Shown here in pieces: positions 1-7,264 of a DNA stretch of 64,000 bases; the first letter of the stretch is position 1, and each line of letters begins with the position of its first letter. Origin of the DNA: Zeaxanthinibacter sp. PT1 (GTDB lineage Bacteria > Bacteroidota > Bacteroidia > Flavobacteriales > Flavobacteriaceae). Under the pieces are notes generated by a model. The model was given only the letters and a program-made list of their open reading frames with translations. It was not told where the DNA came from and did no database searches. The position numbers were made by a program, and so were the translations under genes. The DNA is taken from positions 1 through 64,000 of the forward strand of contig NZ_JAQPCN010000006.1 of assembly GCF_028464225.1 (NCBI RefSeq), given 5' to 3'.

Positions 1-111
1 TTAGCTGTTAAAAACGAGAACAGTGTTGCTCGCCTTCACAAGTTCAAGAATTCAAGAATCAAAAAAGAATTGGCTTTCTCTACTAAAAGGAACAAGGCTA
101 AATTGGCTTAA
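1..111 (+). CDS. 3' end of an unrecognised gene (partial)
   Basis: The first 36 codons are open in frame 1 and stop with TAA at 109-111. The encoded tail is rich in Lys, Asn and Ala and reads like a real basic C-terminus, with codons similar to neighbouring genes. The length is short enough to be chance, and I recognise no family. The gene would begin outside the window. Confidence 0.35.
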   Translation, partial: LAVKNENSVARLHKFKNSRIKKELAFSTKRNKAKLA

Positions 112-210
112 GGGGTTACAAAGGTACAGGGGGACATAGGGACATAGGGAATGTAGGAACAGTTCTAGGACAAGATTATGGGCTGTCTGCACACTGTCGA
201 CTTCCAACCC

Positions 211-270
211 GGGGTTCTTAACCCCGCCCCGCTCAAAAATTAGCGAACCATACTGCAAGAACCTCGCAGT
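211..270 (+). repeat. Dispersed two-hairpin element, copy 1
   Basis: GGGGTTCTTAACCCCGCCCC at 211-230 forms a GGGGTT/AACCCC hairpin. After exactly 21 nt, ACTGC (252-256) and GCAGT (266-270) form a second hairpin with a 9-nt loop. The 20-mer is identical in the copies at 7563-7622 and 18100-18159, and the spacing is conserved. Confidence 0.75.
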
Positions 271-328
271 AAGTGAACAAAAAAAATGAAAGTATATTCT
301 ACTGGACAAGCAAGGTTTTATCCCAGTA

Positions 329-377
329 AACTGGGAACTGAGAACTGGGAATTGCGAACTGCGAACCGCAAACTTGC
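329..377 (+). repeat. Heptamer-phased array (AACTGGG-like units)
   Basis: Seven consecutive 7-nt units, each starting AA: AACTGGG, AACTGAG, AACTGGG, AATTGCG, AACTGCG, AACCGCA, AACTTGC. The same phase and unit type occur in the longer array at 22292-22396. The array runs directly into a CCTGCC-CCT-GGCAGG palindrome at 377-391. Confidence 0.7.
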
Positions 378-391
378 CTGCCCCTGGCAGG
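377..391. repeat. Palindrome CCTGCCCCTGGCAGG
   Basis: A 6-bp inverted repeat with a 3-nt centre. A near-identical copy (one centre base changed) lies at 18273-18287, again next to AACNNNN-like units, so the palindrome and the heptamers seem to travel together. Confidence 0.6.
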
Positions 392-435
392 CTGCGAACA
401 GCCGAAGGCGCCCTTCGTACCTCAAACCTCAAACC

Positions 436-467
436 ATCAATAAATTCTGCACGCAGAATTTATTGAT
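436..467 (-). terminator. Long hairpin after the cysteine-synthase-like gene
   Basis: A 14-bp AT-rich stem (arms about 436-449 and 454-467, loop CACG) abuts the stop codon of the minus-strand gene ending at 467. Its position suggests transcription termination or 3'-end protection. There is no T-run after it, so it is not a classical intrinsic terminator. Confidence 0.5.
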
Positions 468-1444
468 TACAGCCATCCCTGCTCCTTCATCCACTCATCG
501 TTAAAAATCTTCCCGACATATCTGCTGCCGTGATCATGGAACAATACCACCACAACATCGTCAGGACCAAAATGTTCTCCTAATTGCAACACTCCTTTAA
601 TAGCAGCACCGGCTGAATTCCCTAAAAACATCCCTTCTTCCCTGGCCAATCTACGGGTATAGACTGCAGCATCTTTATCTGTGACCTTTGTGAACCCGTC
701 GATAACATCAAAATCCACATTCTTGGGAAGGATATCTTCCCCTATCCCTTCAACCTGGTAAGGATAGATTTCATTCTTATCAAAAATACCGGTCTCCTTG
801 TATTTCTTAAACACGGAACCATAGGCGTCTACACCCCATACTTTTACATCCGGGTTCTTTTCCTTCAGGTATTTTCCAACCCCGGAGATCGTTCCTCCTG
901 TACCTACGCCTACTACGAAATGGGTAACCTTGCCCTCGGTCTGCTCCCAGATCTCAGGACCTGTACTTTTATAATGCGCTTTAGTATTGGAAAGATTGTC
1001 GTACTGGTTCACATACCAGGCGTTAGGAATTTCCTCTCCTAACCTCCGTGCCGTAGAATAATAGCTCCGGGGATCATCCGGTTCAACATCTGTAGGGCAG
1101 ACATGAACTTCGCTTCCCATCGCCTTCAGGATATCGATCTTTTCCTTGGATTGCTTATCGCTGATCACACAGATCATCTTATAACCTTTCATTATCGCTG
1201 CCAGGGCAAGACCCATCCCGGTATTTCCGGAAGTTCCTTCAATTATAGTACCCCCGGGCTTAAGGCGTCCGTCTTTTTCCGCATCTTCAATCATCTGTAA
1301 AGCCATCCTGTCTTTTACAGAATTTCCCGGGTTAAACGTTTCATATTTGGCCAGGACCAGGCACGGCAGATCTGCCGTCAGCTTATTGATTTTAACCATT
1401 GGCGTATCCCCGATAGTCCCAAGTATGTTTTCTGCGTATTGCAT
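467..1444 (-). CDS. PLP-dependent cysteine synthase / cystathionine beta-synthase-like enzyme
   Basis: A fold-type II PLP enzyme of 325 residues. Lys44 in NSVKDR is the expected Schiff-base lysine, EGTSGNTGMG (69-78) is the substrate loop and GVGTGGTISG (179-188) is the phosphate-binding loop. By family it makes cysteine from O-acetylserine or condenses serine with homocysteine. The C-terminal part (VEGIGEDILP, then NSAGAA, then a HGSRYVGKIFNDEWM ending) resembles the catalytic core of cystathionine beta-synthase more than short CysK proteins. No Bateman (CBS-pair) domain follows. It lies 45 bp downstream of the permease gene on the same strand and probably shares its transcript. The reaction (CysK/CysM or CBS) cannot be settled from sequence alone. 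Confidence 0.9.
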   Translation of the reverse strand: MQYAENILGTIGDTPMVKINKLTADLPCLVLAKYETFNPGNSVKDRMALQMIEDAEKDGRLKPGGTIIEGTSGNTGMGLALAAIMKGYKMICVISDKQSKEKIDILKAMGSEVHVCPTDVEPDDPRSYYSTARRLGEEIPNAWYVNQYDNLSNTKAHYKSTGPEIWEQTEGKVTHFVVGVGTGGTISGVGKYLKEKNPDVKVWGVDAYGSVFKKYKETGIFDKNEIYPYQVEGIGEDILPKNVDFDVIDGFTKVTDKDAAVYTRRLAREEGMFLGNSAGAAIKGVLQLGEHFGPDDVVVVLFHDHGSRYVGKIFNDEWMKEQGWL

Positions 1445-1489
1445 AAAAGAATTCTATATTGATGTTTAAATTAATTTCGGTTTTACTGT

Positions 1490-2731
1490 TTACTCAAATT
1501 TTATAGCCTTAACCGGTTGTATCCTCGTGATGATATAAGAAGGCACTAAAAGCATGACCAGGCAGAGTATAAGCACCCCTACATTAAGGACCAACACGGT
1601 GAACAGATCCAGGTGAACCGGGATGTATTCAATATAATATTCCTGGGGGTTTGGAAATTTCAGGAACTTAAAACGATGTTGTAACCAGAGGAATCCCAAC
1701 CCGATAAGATTACCCCAGAACATCCCGATTAGGATTAGGTATGCAGCATTGTACAGGAACACCTTACGGATACTCCAATTACTGCTACCCAAAGCCTTGA
1801 GAATCCCAATCATCTGCGTGCGCTCCAGGATAAGAACCAGCAGGGCAGTTATCATATTAAACCCGGCTACGATGATCATGATCCCAATGATGACCCCAAT
1901 GTTAAAATCGAATAGCCCGATCCATTCAAATATCTTATAGTACTTGGTCTTTATGGTCTGTGTATCCAAATCGGATAAGGTTTTTCCATAGATCTCGGCA
2001 CTCTTTTCGTCTATTGTATCAAAGTCGTCCAGGAATACCTCAAAATTGCCAACCTGGTCCGATTCCCAACCGTTCATGCGCTGTATATGGCGTAGATCGG
2101 TCATTAGATAGGTAGTATCAAATTCTTCGAACCCACTATCGTACAATCCTACAATCTCAAACTTACGTTGGTTAGGGGTTTTGGCCGGGTCGTCTTCCTT
2201 TAAGAAAAAGGCAAAAAAAGTATCCCCGGTACGCAATTGCAATTTATTCGCCATTACCCGGGACATGAGAACCTCGTTATTCAGTTTACCATTGTATTCC
2301 GGCAACCTGCCCTCTACCAGGTATTCCCGGAAGGCCGTCCAGTCATAATCCCCGCCTACTCCCTTGGCAATTATCCCCTCAAAAGTATTTTCTGTCCGTA
2401 TAATCCCTCCTTTAGTGGCAACCGCCTGTATGTGGGTCACTCCATCGACTATTCGGAATTCCGGGTAAAAATCCTGCTGTATACTGACAGGGGTGACAGA
2501 CACATCCGAAAGGTTGTTGTCATAGTTATAGATCTGTATATGACCATTAAAGGCGGCCACTTTTTCCCTGATCTTATACTTTAGTCCTACCCCGGTGGCT
2601 ATTGCCACCAACATCATGATCAACCCCAAAGCAATAGCAGTAATTGCTATTTTTATTATTGGAGCCGAAATACTAATTTTATGCGCCGTGCCCCTGATCA
2701 GGCGCTTGGCAATAAAATATTCTAAATTCAA
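1490..2731 (-). CDS. FtsX/LolC-E-type ABC transporter permease
   Basis: A 413-residue inner-membrane permease with the MacB/FtsX layout: one membrane segment near 25-47, a large periplasmic domain, then three C-terminal segments (about 275-300, 320-345, 375-400) with the typical ERTQMIGILKALGSSNWSIR coupling region. The family exports lipoproteins or drives periplasmic processes with a separate ATPase, which is not in this window. The start is TTG at 2729-2731. The first residues (MNLEYFIAKRLI) match the usual start of Bacteroidota homologues, and a TATTTTTG -7 box at 2762-2755 lies just upstream. The start codon is only 3 bp from that of the divergent namZ-like gene. Confidence 0.88.
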   Translation of the reverse strand: MNLEYFIAKRLIRGTAHKISISAPIIKIAITAIALGLIMMLVAIATGVGLKYKIREKVAAFNGHIQIYNYDNNLSDVSVTPVSIQQDFYPEFRIVDGVTHIQAVATKGGIIRTENTFEGIIAKGVGGDYDWTAFREYLVEGRLPEYNGKLNNEVLMSRVMANKLQLRTGDTFFAFFLKEDDPAKTPNQRKFEIVGLYDSGFEEFDTTYLMTDLRHIQRMNGWESDQVGNFEVFLDDFDTIDEKSAEIYGKTLSDLDTQTIKTKYYKIFEWIGLFDFNIGVIIGIMIIVAGFNMITALLVLILERTQMIGILKALGSSNWSIRKVFLYNAAYLILIGMFWGNLIGLGFLWLQHRFKFLKFPNPQEYYIEYIPVHLDLFTVLVLNVGVLILCLVMLLVPSYIITRIQPVKAIKFE

Positions 2732-2734
2732 CAG

Positions 2735-3985
2735 ATGGGTCTTTTTTCCGGTTTCAAAAATACGTTTTTCTTGTGGCTTTTAGTCATGTTATCCTGTGGA
2801 AACCGCGGTAAGGCTGTTAGCGACCCCGGGATATCAGAACCCGGCCTGGCACAGCCCCCTGCTGTGGTGGTCGCCGCCAACAGGACGGATAGCTATCTCC
2901 CTTTATTAAAAGGCAAAAACACAGCGGTCGTAGCTAACCAGACCTCTGTCATTTTTAAGAATTCTGCTGTTGAAGATAGTTTGCACTCCCATACTCACCT
3001 TGTAGACTCCCTGCTATCGCTGGGAGTACCTATCAAAAAGGTGTTTGCCCCTGAACATGGCTTTCGTGGAGAAGCCGACGCCGGCGAAAAAGTAAAAGAC
3101 GGTATCGATGCCACAACAGGTCTGCCACTTATCTCCTTATATGGCAAGAACAAAAAACCGACCCAGGAGCAACTGCAGGGCATAGAGATCGTCGTTTTTG
3201 ACATCCAGGACGTCGGGGTGCGGTTCTACACCTATATAGCTACGCTTCAACTGGTCATGGAGGCCGCTGCTGAAGCAAATATTCCTGTGGTAGTCCTGGA
3301 CAGGCCCAACCCAAATGCACACTACGTAGACGGTCCAACCATGGAAAAAGAATATACCAGCTTTCTTGGGATGACAACCATCCCCTTGGTTTATGGTATG
3401 ACCATAGGAGAATATGCAAAAATGATCAACGAAGAAGGCTGGCTGACGGAAGGAATTCAAGCCGATCTTACCGTAATTCCGCTTGAGAATTACACCCATA
3501 GCACTCCTTATCACCTGCCGATACGACCTTCACCAAACCTGCCGAACGATAAGTCGATTGCCCTCTATCCCAGCTTAGGACTGTTTGAAGGAACGGATAT
3601 TAATGCCGGCCGGGGAACCGAATTCCAATTCCAGCGTTACGGGGCTCCTTTCCTGGACAGCACACAATATGATTTTAAGTATACTCCTCAACCTAATTTT
3701 GGATCTAAATATCCCAAACACAGCGGGAAACAATGTTTTGGTAAAGATCTTTCCGACGAACCGAACCCTGACAGGGTCAGCCTGCAATGGTTGATCGATG
3801 CCTATACCCATGCCACGGATAAGGGGAAGGTTTTTTTAACCGATGGTTTCACCAAGCACGCCGGGACAGAGCTTTTGCAAAAACAGATCAGCTCGGGAAC
3901 TACCGAGGAGGATATCAGGAAAAGCTGGCAGGCCGACCTGGATAAGTTTAAGCAGATCCGGAAAAAATATCTTTTGTACGATTAA
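2735..3985 (+). CDS. DUF1343 / NamZ-type exo-beta-N-acetylmuramidase lipoprotein
   Basis: 416 residues with a lipoprotein signal (Cys21 after VMLS; the -3 residue is Met, slightly unusual). The body carries the DUF1343 signatures: AVVANQTS, KVFAPEHGFRGEADAGE, VVFDIQDVGVRFYTYI, VLDRPNPN, RPSPNLPN and LGLFEGTDINAGRGTEFQFQ. The family was renamed NamZ (GH171) after characterised exo-N-acetylmuramidases that release MurNAc from peptidoglycan fragments. The expected role is wall recycling on the outside of the cytoplasmic membrane or at the outer membrane. An in-frame stop at 2723 makes ATG 2735 the first possible start. The 3' end overlaps the convergent desaturase-like gene by 38 bp. Confidence 0.88.
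   Translation: MGLFSGFKNTFFLWLLVMLSCGNRGKAVSDPGISEPGLAQPPAVVVAANRTDSYLPLLKGKNTAVVANQTSVIFKNSAVEDSLHSHTHLVDSLLSLGVPIKKVFAPEHGFRGEADAGEKVKDGIDATTGLPLISLYGKNKKPTQEQLQGIEIVVFDIQDVGVRFYTYIATLQLVMEAAAEANIPVVVLDRPNPNAHYVDGPTMEKEYTSFLGMTTIPLVYGMTIGEYAKMINEEGWLTEGIQADLTVIPLENYTHSTPYHLPIRPSPNLPNDKSIALYPSLGLFEGTDINAGRGTEFQFQRYGAPFLDSTQYDFKYTPQPNFGSKYPKHSGKQCFGKDLSDEPNPDRVSLQWLIDAYTHATDKGKVFLTDGFTKHAGTELLQKQISSGTTEEDIRKSWQADLDKFKQIRKKYLLYD
2755..2762 (-). promoter_or_regulatory. -7 box TATTTTTG for the permease operon
   Basis: Reads TATTTTTG on the minus strand, a full match to the Bacteroidota -7 consensus TAnnTTTG, about 24 bp before the TTG start of the permease. It lies inside the signal-peptide codons of the divergent lipoprotein gene. 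No TTG is seen at the -33 position. Confidence 0.5.
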
Positions 3986-4826
3986 GCGAGTCTTTTAAAC
4001 CCGTTGTAGTCGGTCTTCGGTATTTATGAAACGGTTGTTTCAACAACCCCCAGATACTTTCATTCTGTTTCCGGTCCGGGAAGGTATCCACCCCGTAAGT
4101 GATATCTGAAGGGTGTAAGACCATAAAGGTACCGAAGAGCCGGTCCCAGACAGAAAAGATATTTCCGTAATTAGAATCCGTATAAGGCAATTGGTAGTGA
4201 TGATGAACCTTATGCATATCGGGTGATACTATAATCCAACTCAATGCCTCATCCACTTTCCTGGGCAATCGTATGTTGGCATGACCAAACTGTGTAGCCA
4301 CCAGTGAAAGGGATTGATACAACATGATGATCCCGATCGGGGTTCCTATTAGAAAAACCCCCGCCAAAGTAAAGACAAAACGGATCATACTTTCTAAAGG
4401 ATGATGCCGGTTTGCTGTAGTAGTATCCACCTCGTGATCTGTATGATGTACCAGGTGGATCATCCATAATGGCCTGATCTTATGTTCCAGCAAATGAGGC
4501 AGGTAGGCTCCAACGAGATCCAACAACATTACACCCAGAATTACGTAAAGCCAGAGTGGCATAGAGGGAAGCCAATTTATGACACCGAATTCATTGTTCG
4601 CCACCCAGTCACTGGTTTTGAGAAGCAAAAAGGCCAGGGCAAAATTGATGATTATAGTGGTGATCGTAAAGAAGAAATTGGGCAGCGCATGGCGCCATTT
4701 TCTATATCCAAACCTTACCAGGGGTACCGCCCCTTCTAACAACCAGAAAAGCGTAATTCCCATTACCAGGAGCAGGCTGCGATGTGTGGAGGGTATTGTT
4801 TCAAAATATTGTAGCACCATTTCCAT
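3948..4826 (-). CDS. Sterol desaturase / fatty acid hydroxylase family protein
   Basis: A 292-residue membrane protein with hydrophobic segments near 18-36, 52-72, 90-110 and 150-180. It carries the di-iron histidine clusters of the family: H111xxxH115, H124xxHH128 and H205xxHHH210, plus HH around 141. Members hydroxylate or desaturate lipids such as sterols, carotenoids or fatty acids; the substrate here is unknown. The coding end overlaps the 3' end of the NamZ-like gene. A TATCTTTA -7 box ends 4 bp before the ATG, so the transcript may be leaderless; a second ATG two codons in is an alternative start. Confidence 0.87.
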   Translation of the reverse strand: MEMVLQYFETIPSTHRSLLLVMGITLFWLLEGAVPLVRFGYRKWRHALPNFFFTITTIIINFALAFLLLKTSDWVANNEFGVINWLPSMPLWLYVILGVMLLDLVGAYLPHLLEHKIRPLWMIHLVHHTDHEVDTTTANRHHPLESMIRFVFTLAGVFLIGTPIGIIMLYQSLSLVATQFGHANIRLPRKVDEALSWIIVSPDMHKVHHHYQLPYTDSNYGNIFSVWDRLFGTFMVLHPSDITYGVDTFPDRKQNESIWGLLKQPFHKYRRPTTTGLKDSLNRTKDIFSGSA

Positions 4827-4830
4827 TACC

Positions 4831-4862
4831 TAAAGATACTCTATCCGGGCATTTTCTTCCAA
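4831..4862 (-). promoter_or_regulatory. Promoter TTG-N21-TATCTTTA for the desaturase-like gene
   Basis: On the minus strand TTG (4862-4860) is followed after 21 nt by TATCTTTA (4838-4831), one base off TAnnTTTG. The -7 box ends 4 nt before ATG 4826, which would place the transcription start at about the start codon. Confidence 0.55.
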
Positions 4863-4868
4863 ATGAGA

Positions 4869-5363
4869 TCAGATTTTAATGTTGGCCTTCATTTTCTCGA
4901 CAATATTAAAAGCTGCAGGACAGATAGCGACATTCTGCAAGGTCAGTTTCCCGATCTGGTGGAACTTCTTTCGATCGGTATGTGGATATTCACGGCAGGC
5001 TTTTGGTCGCACATCATAGATAAAGCACTTATTATCCGGGCCGAGAAATGTACAGGGTACTCGTTGCAGTACATGATCCCCGTCTTCATCTATCCTGAGA
5101 TAGGTATCCACAAAATTACCCGGTTTCATTCGCAGATGTTTGGCTATTCGCTCAATATCCATATTCGTGAAAAGCGGGCCTGTGGTTTTGCAGCAATTAG
5201 CACAATCCAGGCAATCAGTTCTATTAAATTCATCCGTATGAAGTTCCACCATTACTTTATCCAGGTCTTTTGGTGGTTTCTTCTTTAGTTTAGAAAGGAA
5301 TTTAGCATTTTCCTTACGCTTTTCCTTCGCTTTTGCAGGTAGTTGCCTGAGCTGCTCTTCCAT
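4869..5363 (-). CDS. YkgJ-family cysteine cluster protein
   Basis: 164 residues. After a basic N-terminal region rich in Lys (about 10-33) comes C51xxC54xxCC58, then further Cys in PCTFLGPDNKCFIYDVRPKAC, the pattern of the YkgJ / zinc- or iron-chelating cysteine cluster family. The biochemical role of the family is poorly defined. It is transcribed toward the desaturase-like gene with a 42-bp gap, but that gene has its own promoter in the gap. Confidence 0.85.
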   Translation of the reverse strand: MEEQLRQLPAKAKEKRKENAKFLSKLKKKPPKDLDKVMVELHTDEFNRTDCLDCANCCKTTGPLFTNMDIERIAKHLRMKPGNFVDTYLRIDEDGDHVLQRVPCTFLGPDNKCFIYDVRPKACREYPHTDRKKFHQIGKLTLQNVAICPAAFNIVEKMKANIKI

Positions 5364-5476
5364 GGTCCTATTCTTTAGATTCCAGGCAGATTCCGGGAAG
5401 TATCACGGTAATCTTAGTGATTGCAAAGTAACCACATTACAACTTAACATTATGATTACCCAAAGAAATAAATAGG

Positions 5477-5484
5477 TAGTTTTG
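5477..5484 (+). promoter_or_regulatory. -7 box TAGTTTTG before the methyltransferase
   Basis: A full match to TAnnTTTG, 18 bp before ATG 5503. It covers the TTG at 5482 that could otherwise be taken as an upstream start codon, so it helps fix the start. No clear -33 TTG. Confidence 0.5.
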
Positions 5485-5502
5485 AGCCCACAAAATGAAT
5501 TC

Positions 5503-6234
5503 ATGAATAAGGATGTCCTAGGAATCGCTCTCAGAGATCACTTCAAAGGGAAAACCAGCGAGCAGCTCATTACGTATATGAAATTGAATGGTTATGATGA
5601 GTGGATTGAAGACGAGTTGCCCCTGCAATATCTCTTCAGAGAATATTCTGACATGCCATTCATAGAACAACGCGCACTGGATCTTTGCCGGGGGAAAGTA
5701 CTTGATGTTGGCTGTGGCGCCGGTAGCCATGCACTATATTTACAAAATAAGGAGGTAGACGTAACCGGTCTTGATCAATCCAAGGGAGCCATCGCTGTTT
5801 GCCGCCTGCGTGGTTTACAAAACAGGGTGCTGAAACAGCTGGATGATTATCGTGGTACAAAATTTGATACCTTGTTATTATTAATGAACGGGATTGGGCT
5901 TGCTGGCAGAATGGAACAGCTGGACCAGTTTTTTCAAAAGCTGAAAACGCTGCTCGCTCCCGGCGGACAGGTCTTGATCGACTCTAGTGATATTATATAT
6001 ATGTACGAGGAAGATGAAGATGGTGGTTTCCTGGTTCCGGATAATGACATCTACTATGGAGAAGTCATTTTTAAGATGGAATACAAAGGACAGGAATCCG
6101 CTCCCTTTCATTGGCTTTACCTCGATTTTAAATCGCTTCAAAAAGCGGCAGGAGATAATGGATTTAGCTGTGAACTTGTAAGTTATGGCGAACATTACGA
6201 CTATTTAGCAAGGTTAAGCCTGGAGAAAGAATAA
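5503..6234 (+). CDS. Class I SAM-dependent methyltransferase
   Basis: 243 residues. The SAM-binding motif I is VLDVGCGAGSHALYLQ, followed by the acidic loop DVTGLDQSKGAI; the later LLLMNGIGLAG and LLAPGGQVLIDSSDI are motifs II-III of the Rossmann methyltransferase fold. The substrate is unknown. An earlier TTG at 5482 is in frame but sits inside a -7 promoter box; MNKDVLGIAL from 5503 fits the family start. It stands alone: divergent from the YkgJ-type gene and followed by a short GC-rich hairpin. Confidence 0.85.
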   Translation: MNKDVLGIALRDHFKGKTSEQLITYMKLNGYDEWIEDELPLQYLFREYSDMPFIEQRALDLCRGKVLDVGCGAGSHALYLQNKEVDVTGLDQSKGAIAVCRLRGLQNRVLKQLDDYRGTKFDTLLLLMNGIGLAGRMEQLDQFFQKLKTLLAPGGQVLIDSSDIIYMYEEDEDGGFLVPDNDIYYGEVIFKMEYKGQESAPFHWLYLDFKSLQKAAGDNGFSCELVSYGEHYDYLARLSLEKE

Positions 6235-6246
6235 AATTGCACACAT

Positions 6247-6274
6247 CCCCGTTATCCTTATTATCGGGGCTTTT
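6247..6274 (+). terminator. Weak hairpin plus T-run after the methyltransferase
   Basis: CCCCG (6247-6251) and CGGGG (6265-6269) can pair across an AT-rich loop, followed by CTTTTG. The stem is only 5 bp with mismatches inside, so this is a tentative terminator. Confidence 0.35.
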
Positions 6275-6286
6275 GAAAAGAAAATT

Positions 6287-7114
6287 ATGCATAGATCTGT
6301 TAAGAATTCCGCTAAGTTGGTATGGGTAGCTCTCGTACTCCTCGTAGCCTGCTCAAAGTCGAACAACCAGGATGGAGTACCCAGCCAGTCTGTAGACCCG
6401 GAACCTACAATTGATAAAACTGCCAACTTGAAAGCTACCGGCGCATCGGCCAATGAAATTCTTTCCAATGCAGAATTTGATGACCTGTTGATCGAGATCG
6501 CTTATGTTGAAGGCTTTAAACCTACCGATGAAGCCATGGCTAATTTTGTCAGTTTTCTGCAGGAAAGGACATTTAAACAGAATATCACCATAGAATACCT
6601 TGCGTTACCATCACCCGGAGAAGAGAACTATACCACCCAGGAGATCGCCAATTTAGAATCTGATAATCGTACAGCATACAATAACGGGAACACCCTGGCC
6701 ATATACATCTTTTTTGCCGATGCCCCTTCTGAAGGTGATAACGAAGAAGAAGGTCGGGTTACTTTAGGTGCAGTATACCGAAATACTTCTATGGTAATTT
6801 TTGAGCAGACCATCAGGGACCTGGCTGGCAGAAGTGCGTTTATATCAAATGCCGATCTCGAAACAGCCACCCTTCATCACGAATTCGGTCATCTCTTTGG
6901 GCTGGTTAACCTCGGTACAGAAATGGTCAATGATCACGAAGATCCCGATGCAGGCAGTCATTGTGTTACCGATGGATGCCTGATGCGTGCAGAACTACAG
7001 TTTGGACACGCCATGTCCAAAATGCTCCAGTCCCGTACAAGTAAGGGGTTAGCAGCCGTTCCGGAGTTGGACAATGAATGCTTATTAGACCTGCAGTCTA
7101 ACGGGGGAAGGTAG
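6287..7114 (+). CDS. Zincin-type metalloprotease-like lipoprotein
   Basis: 275 residues with a lipoprotein signal (LLVAC, Cys22). The zinc motif H198-E199-F-G-H202-LFG205 is clear. The usual third metzincin ligand position (208) is Asn, but a further HCVTDGCLM (225-233) follows. That HCx4CxM arrangement is the one archaemetzincins carry directly after HExxHxxGxx, so His225 may be the third ligand and Met233 the Met-turn, displaced by about 17 residues. The archaemetzincin CxxC end is not seen. It is probably surface- or periplasm-exposed; similar flavobacterial proteins are called membrane metalloproteases. Proteolytic activity is inferred, not shown. Confidence 0.75.
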   Translation: MHRSVKNSAKLVWVALVLLVACSKSNNQDGVPSQSVDPEPTIDKTANLKATGASANEILSNAEFDDLLIEIAYVEGFKPTDEAMANFVSFLQERTFKQNITIEYLALPSPGEENYTTQEIANLESDNRTAYNNGNTLAIYIFFADAPSEGDNEEEGRVTLGAVYRNTSMVIFEQTIRDLAGRSAFISNADLETATLHHEFGHLFGLVNLGTEMVNDHEDPDAGSHCVTDGCLMRAELQFGHAMSKMLQSRTSKGLAAVPELDNECLLDLQSNGGR

Positions 7115-7264
7115 TAAGTGCCATCGAAAGGGAAAATAAAAAGAATGCATCACCCTGTATTTGAGCAGGTTACAGAATGTTAAAATAAAATACCTTACGT
7201 TAAAAAAGAAGGAATTTTTTTACAGGCTAGTTGATTTTTCTATCTTAGTCTTCTTTTTCATCCT

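Larger units (their letters stand above)
112..466. other. Repeat-rich intergenic spacer
   Basis: No gene is supported here. In order it holds a short 8-nt tandem run (GGGACATA twice at 131-146), a 60-nt two-hairpin dispersed element (211-270), a heptamer-phased array (329-377), a CCTGCC/GGCAGG palindrome (377-391), a few more AACCTCA-like units (about 423-437) and a hairpin after the gene on the minus strand (436-467). The same kinds of unit recur near 18.1-18.3 kb and 22.2-22.4 kb. Apparent reading frames here simply translate the repeats. Confidence 0.7.

Noticed and set aside
52-432. Minus-strand reading frame of about 126 codons
   Set aside because: It translates the heptamer array and hairpin repeats; composition is typical of spurious repeat-derived peptides.
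286-504. Plus-strand reading frame of 72 codons
   Set aside because: Runs through the heptamer array and into the 3' end of the real minus-strand PLP-enzyme gene.
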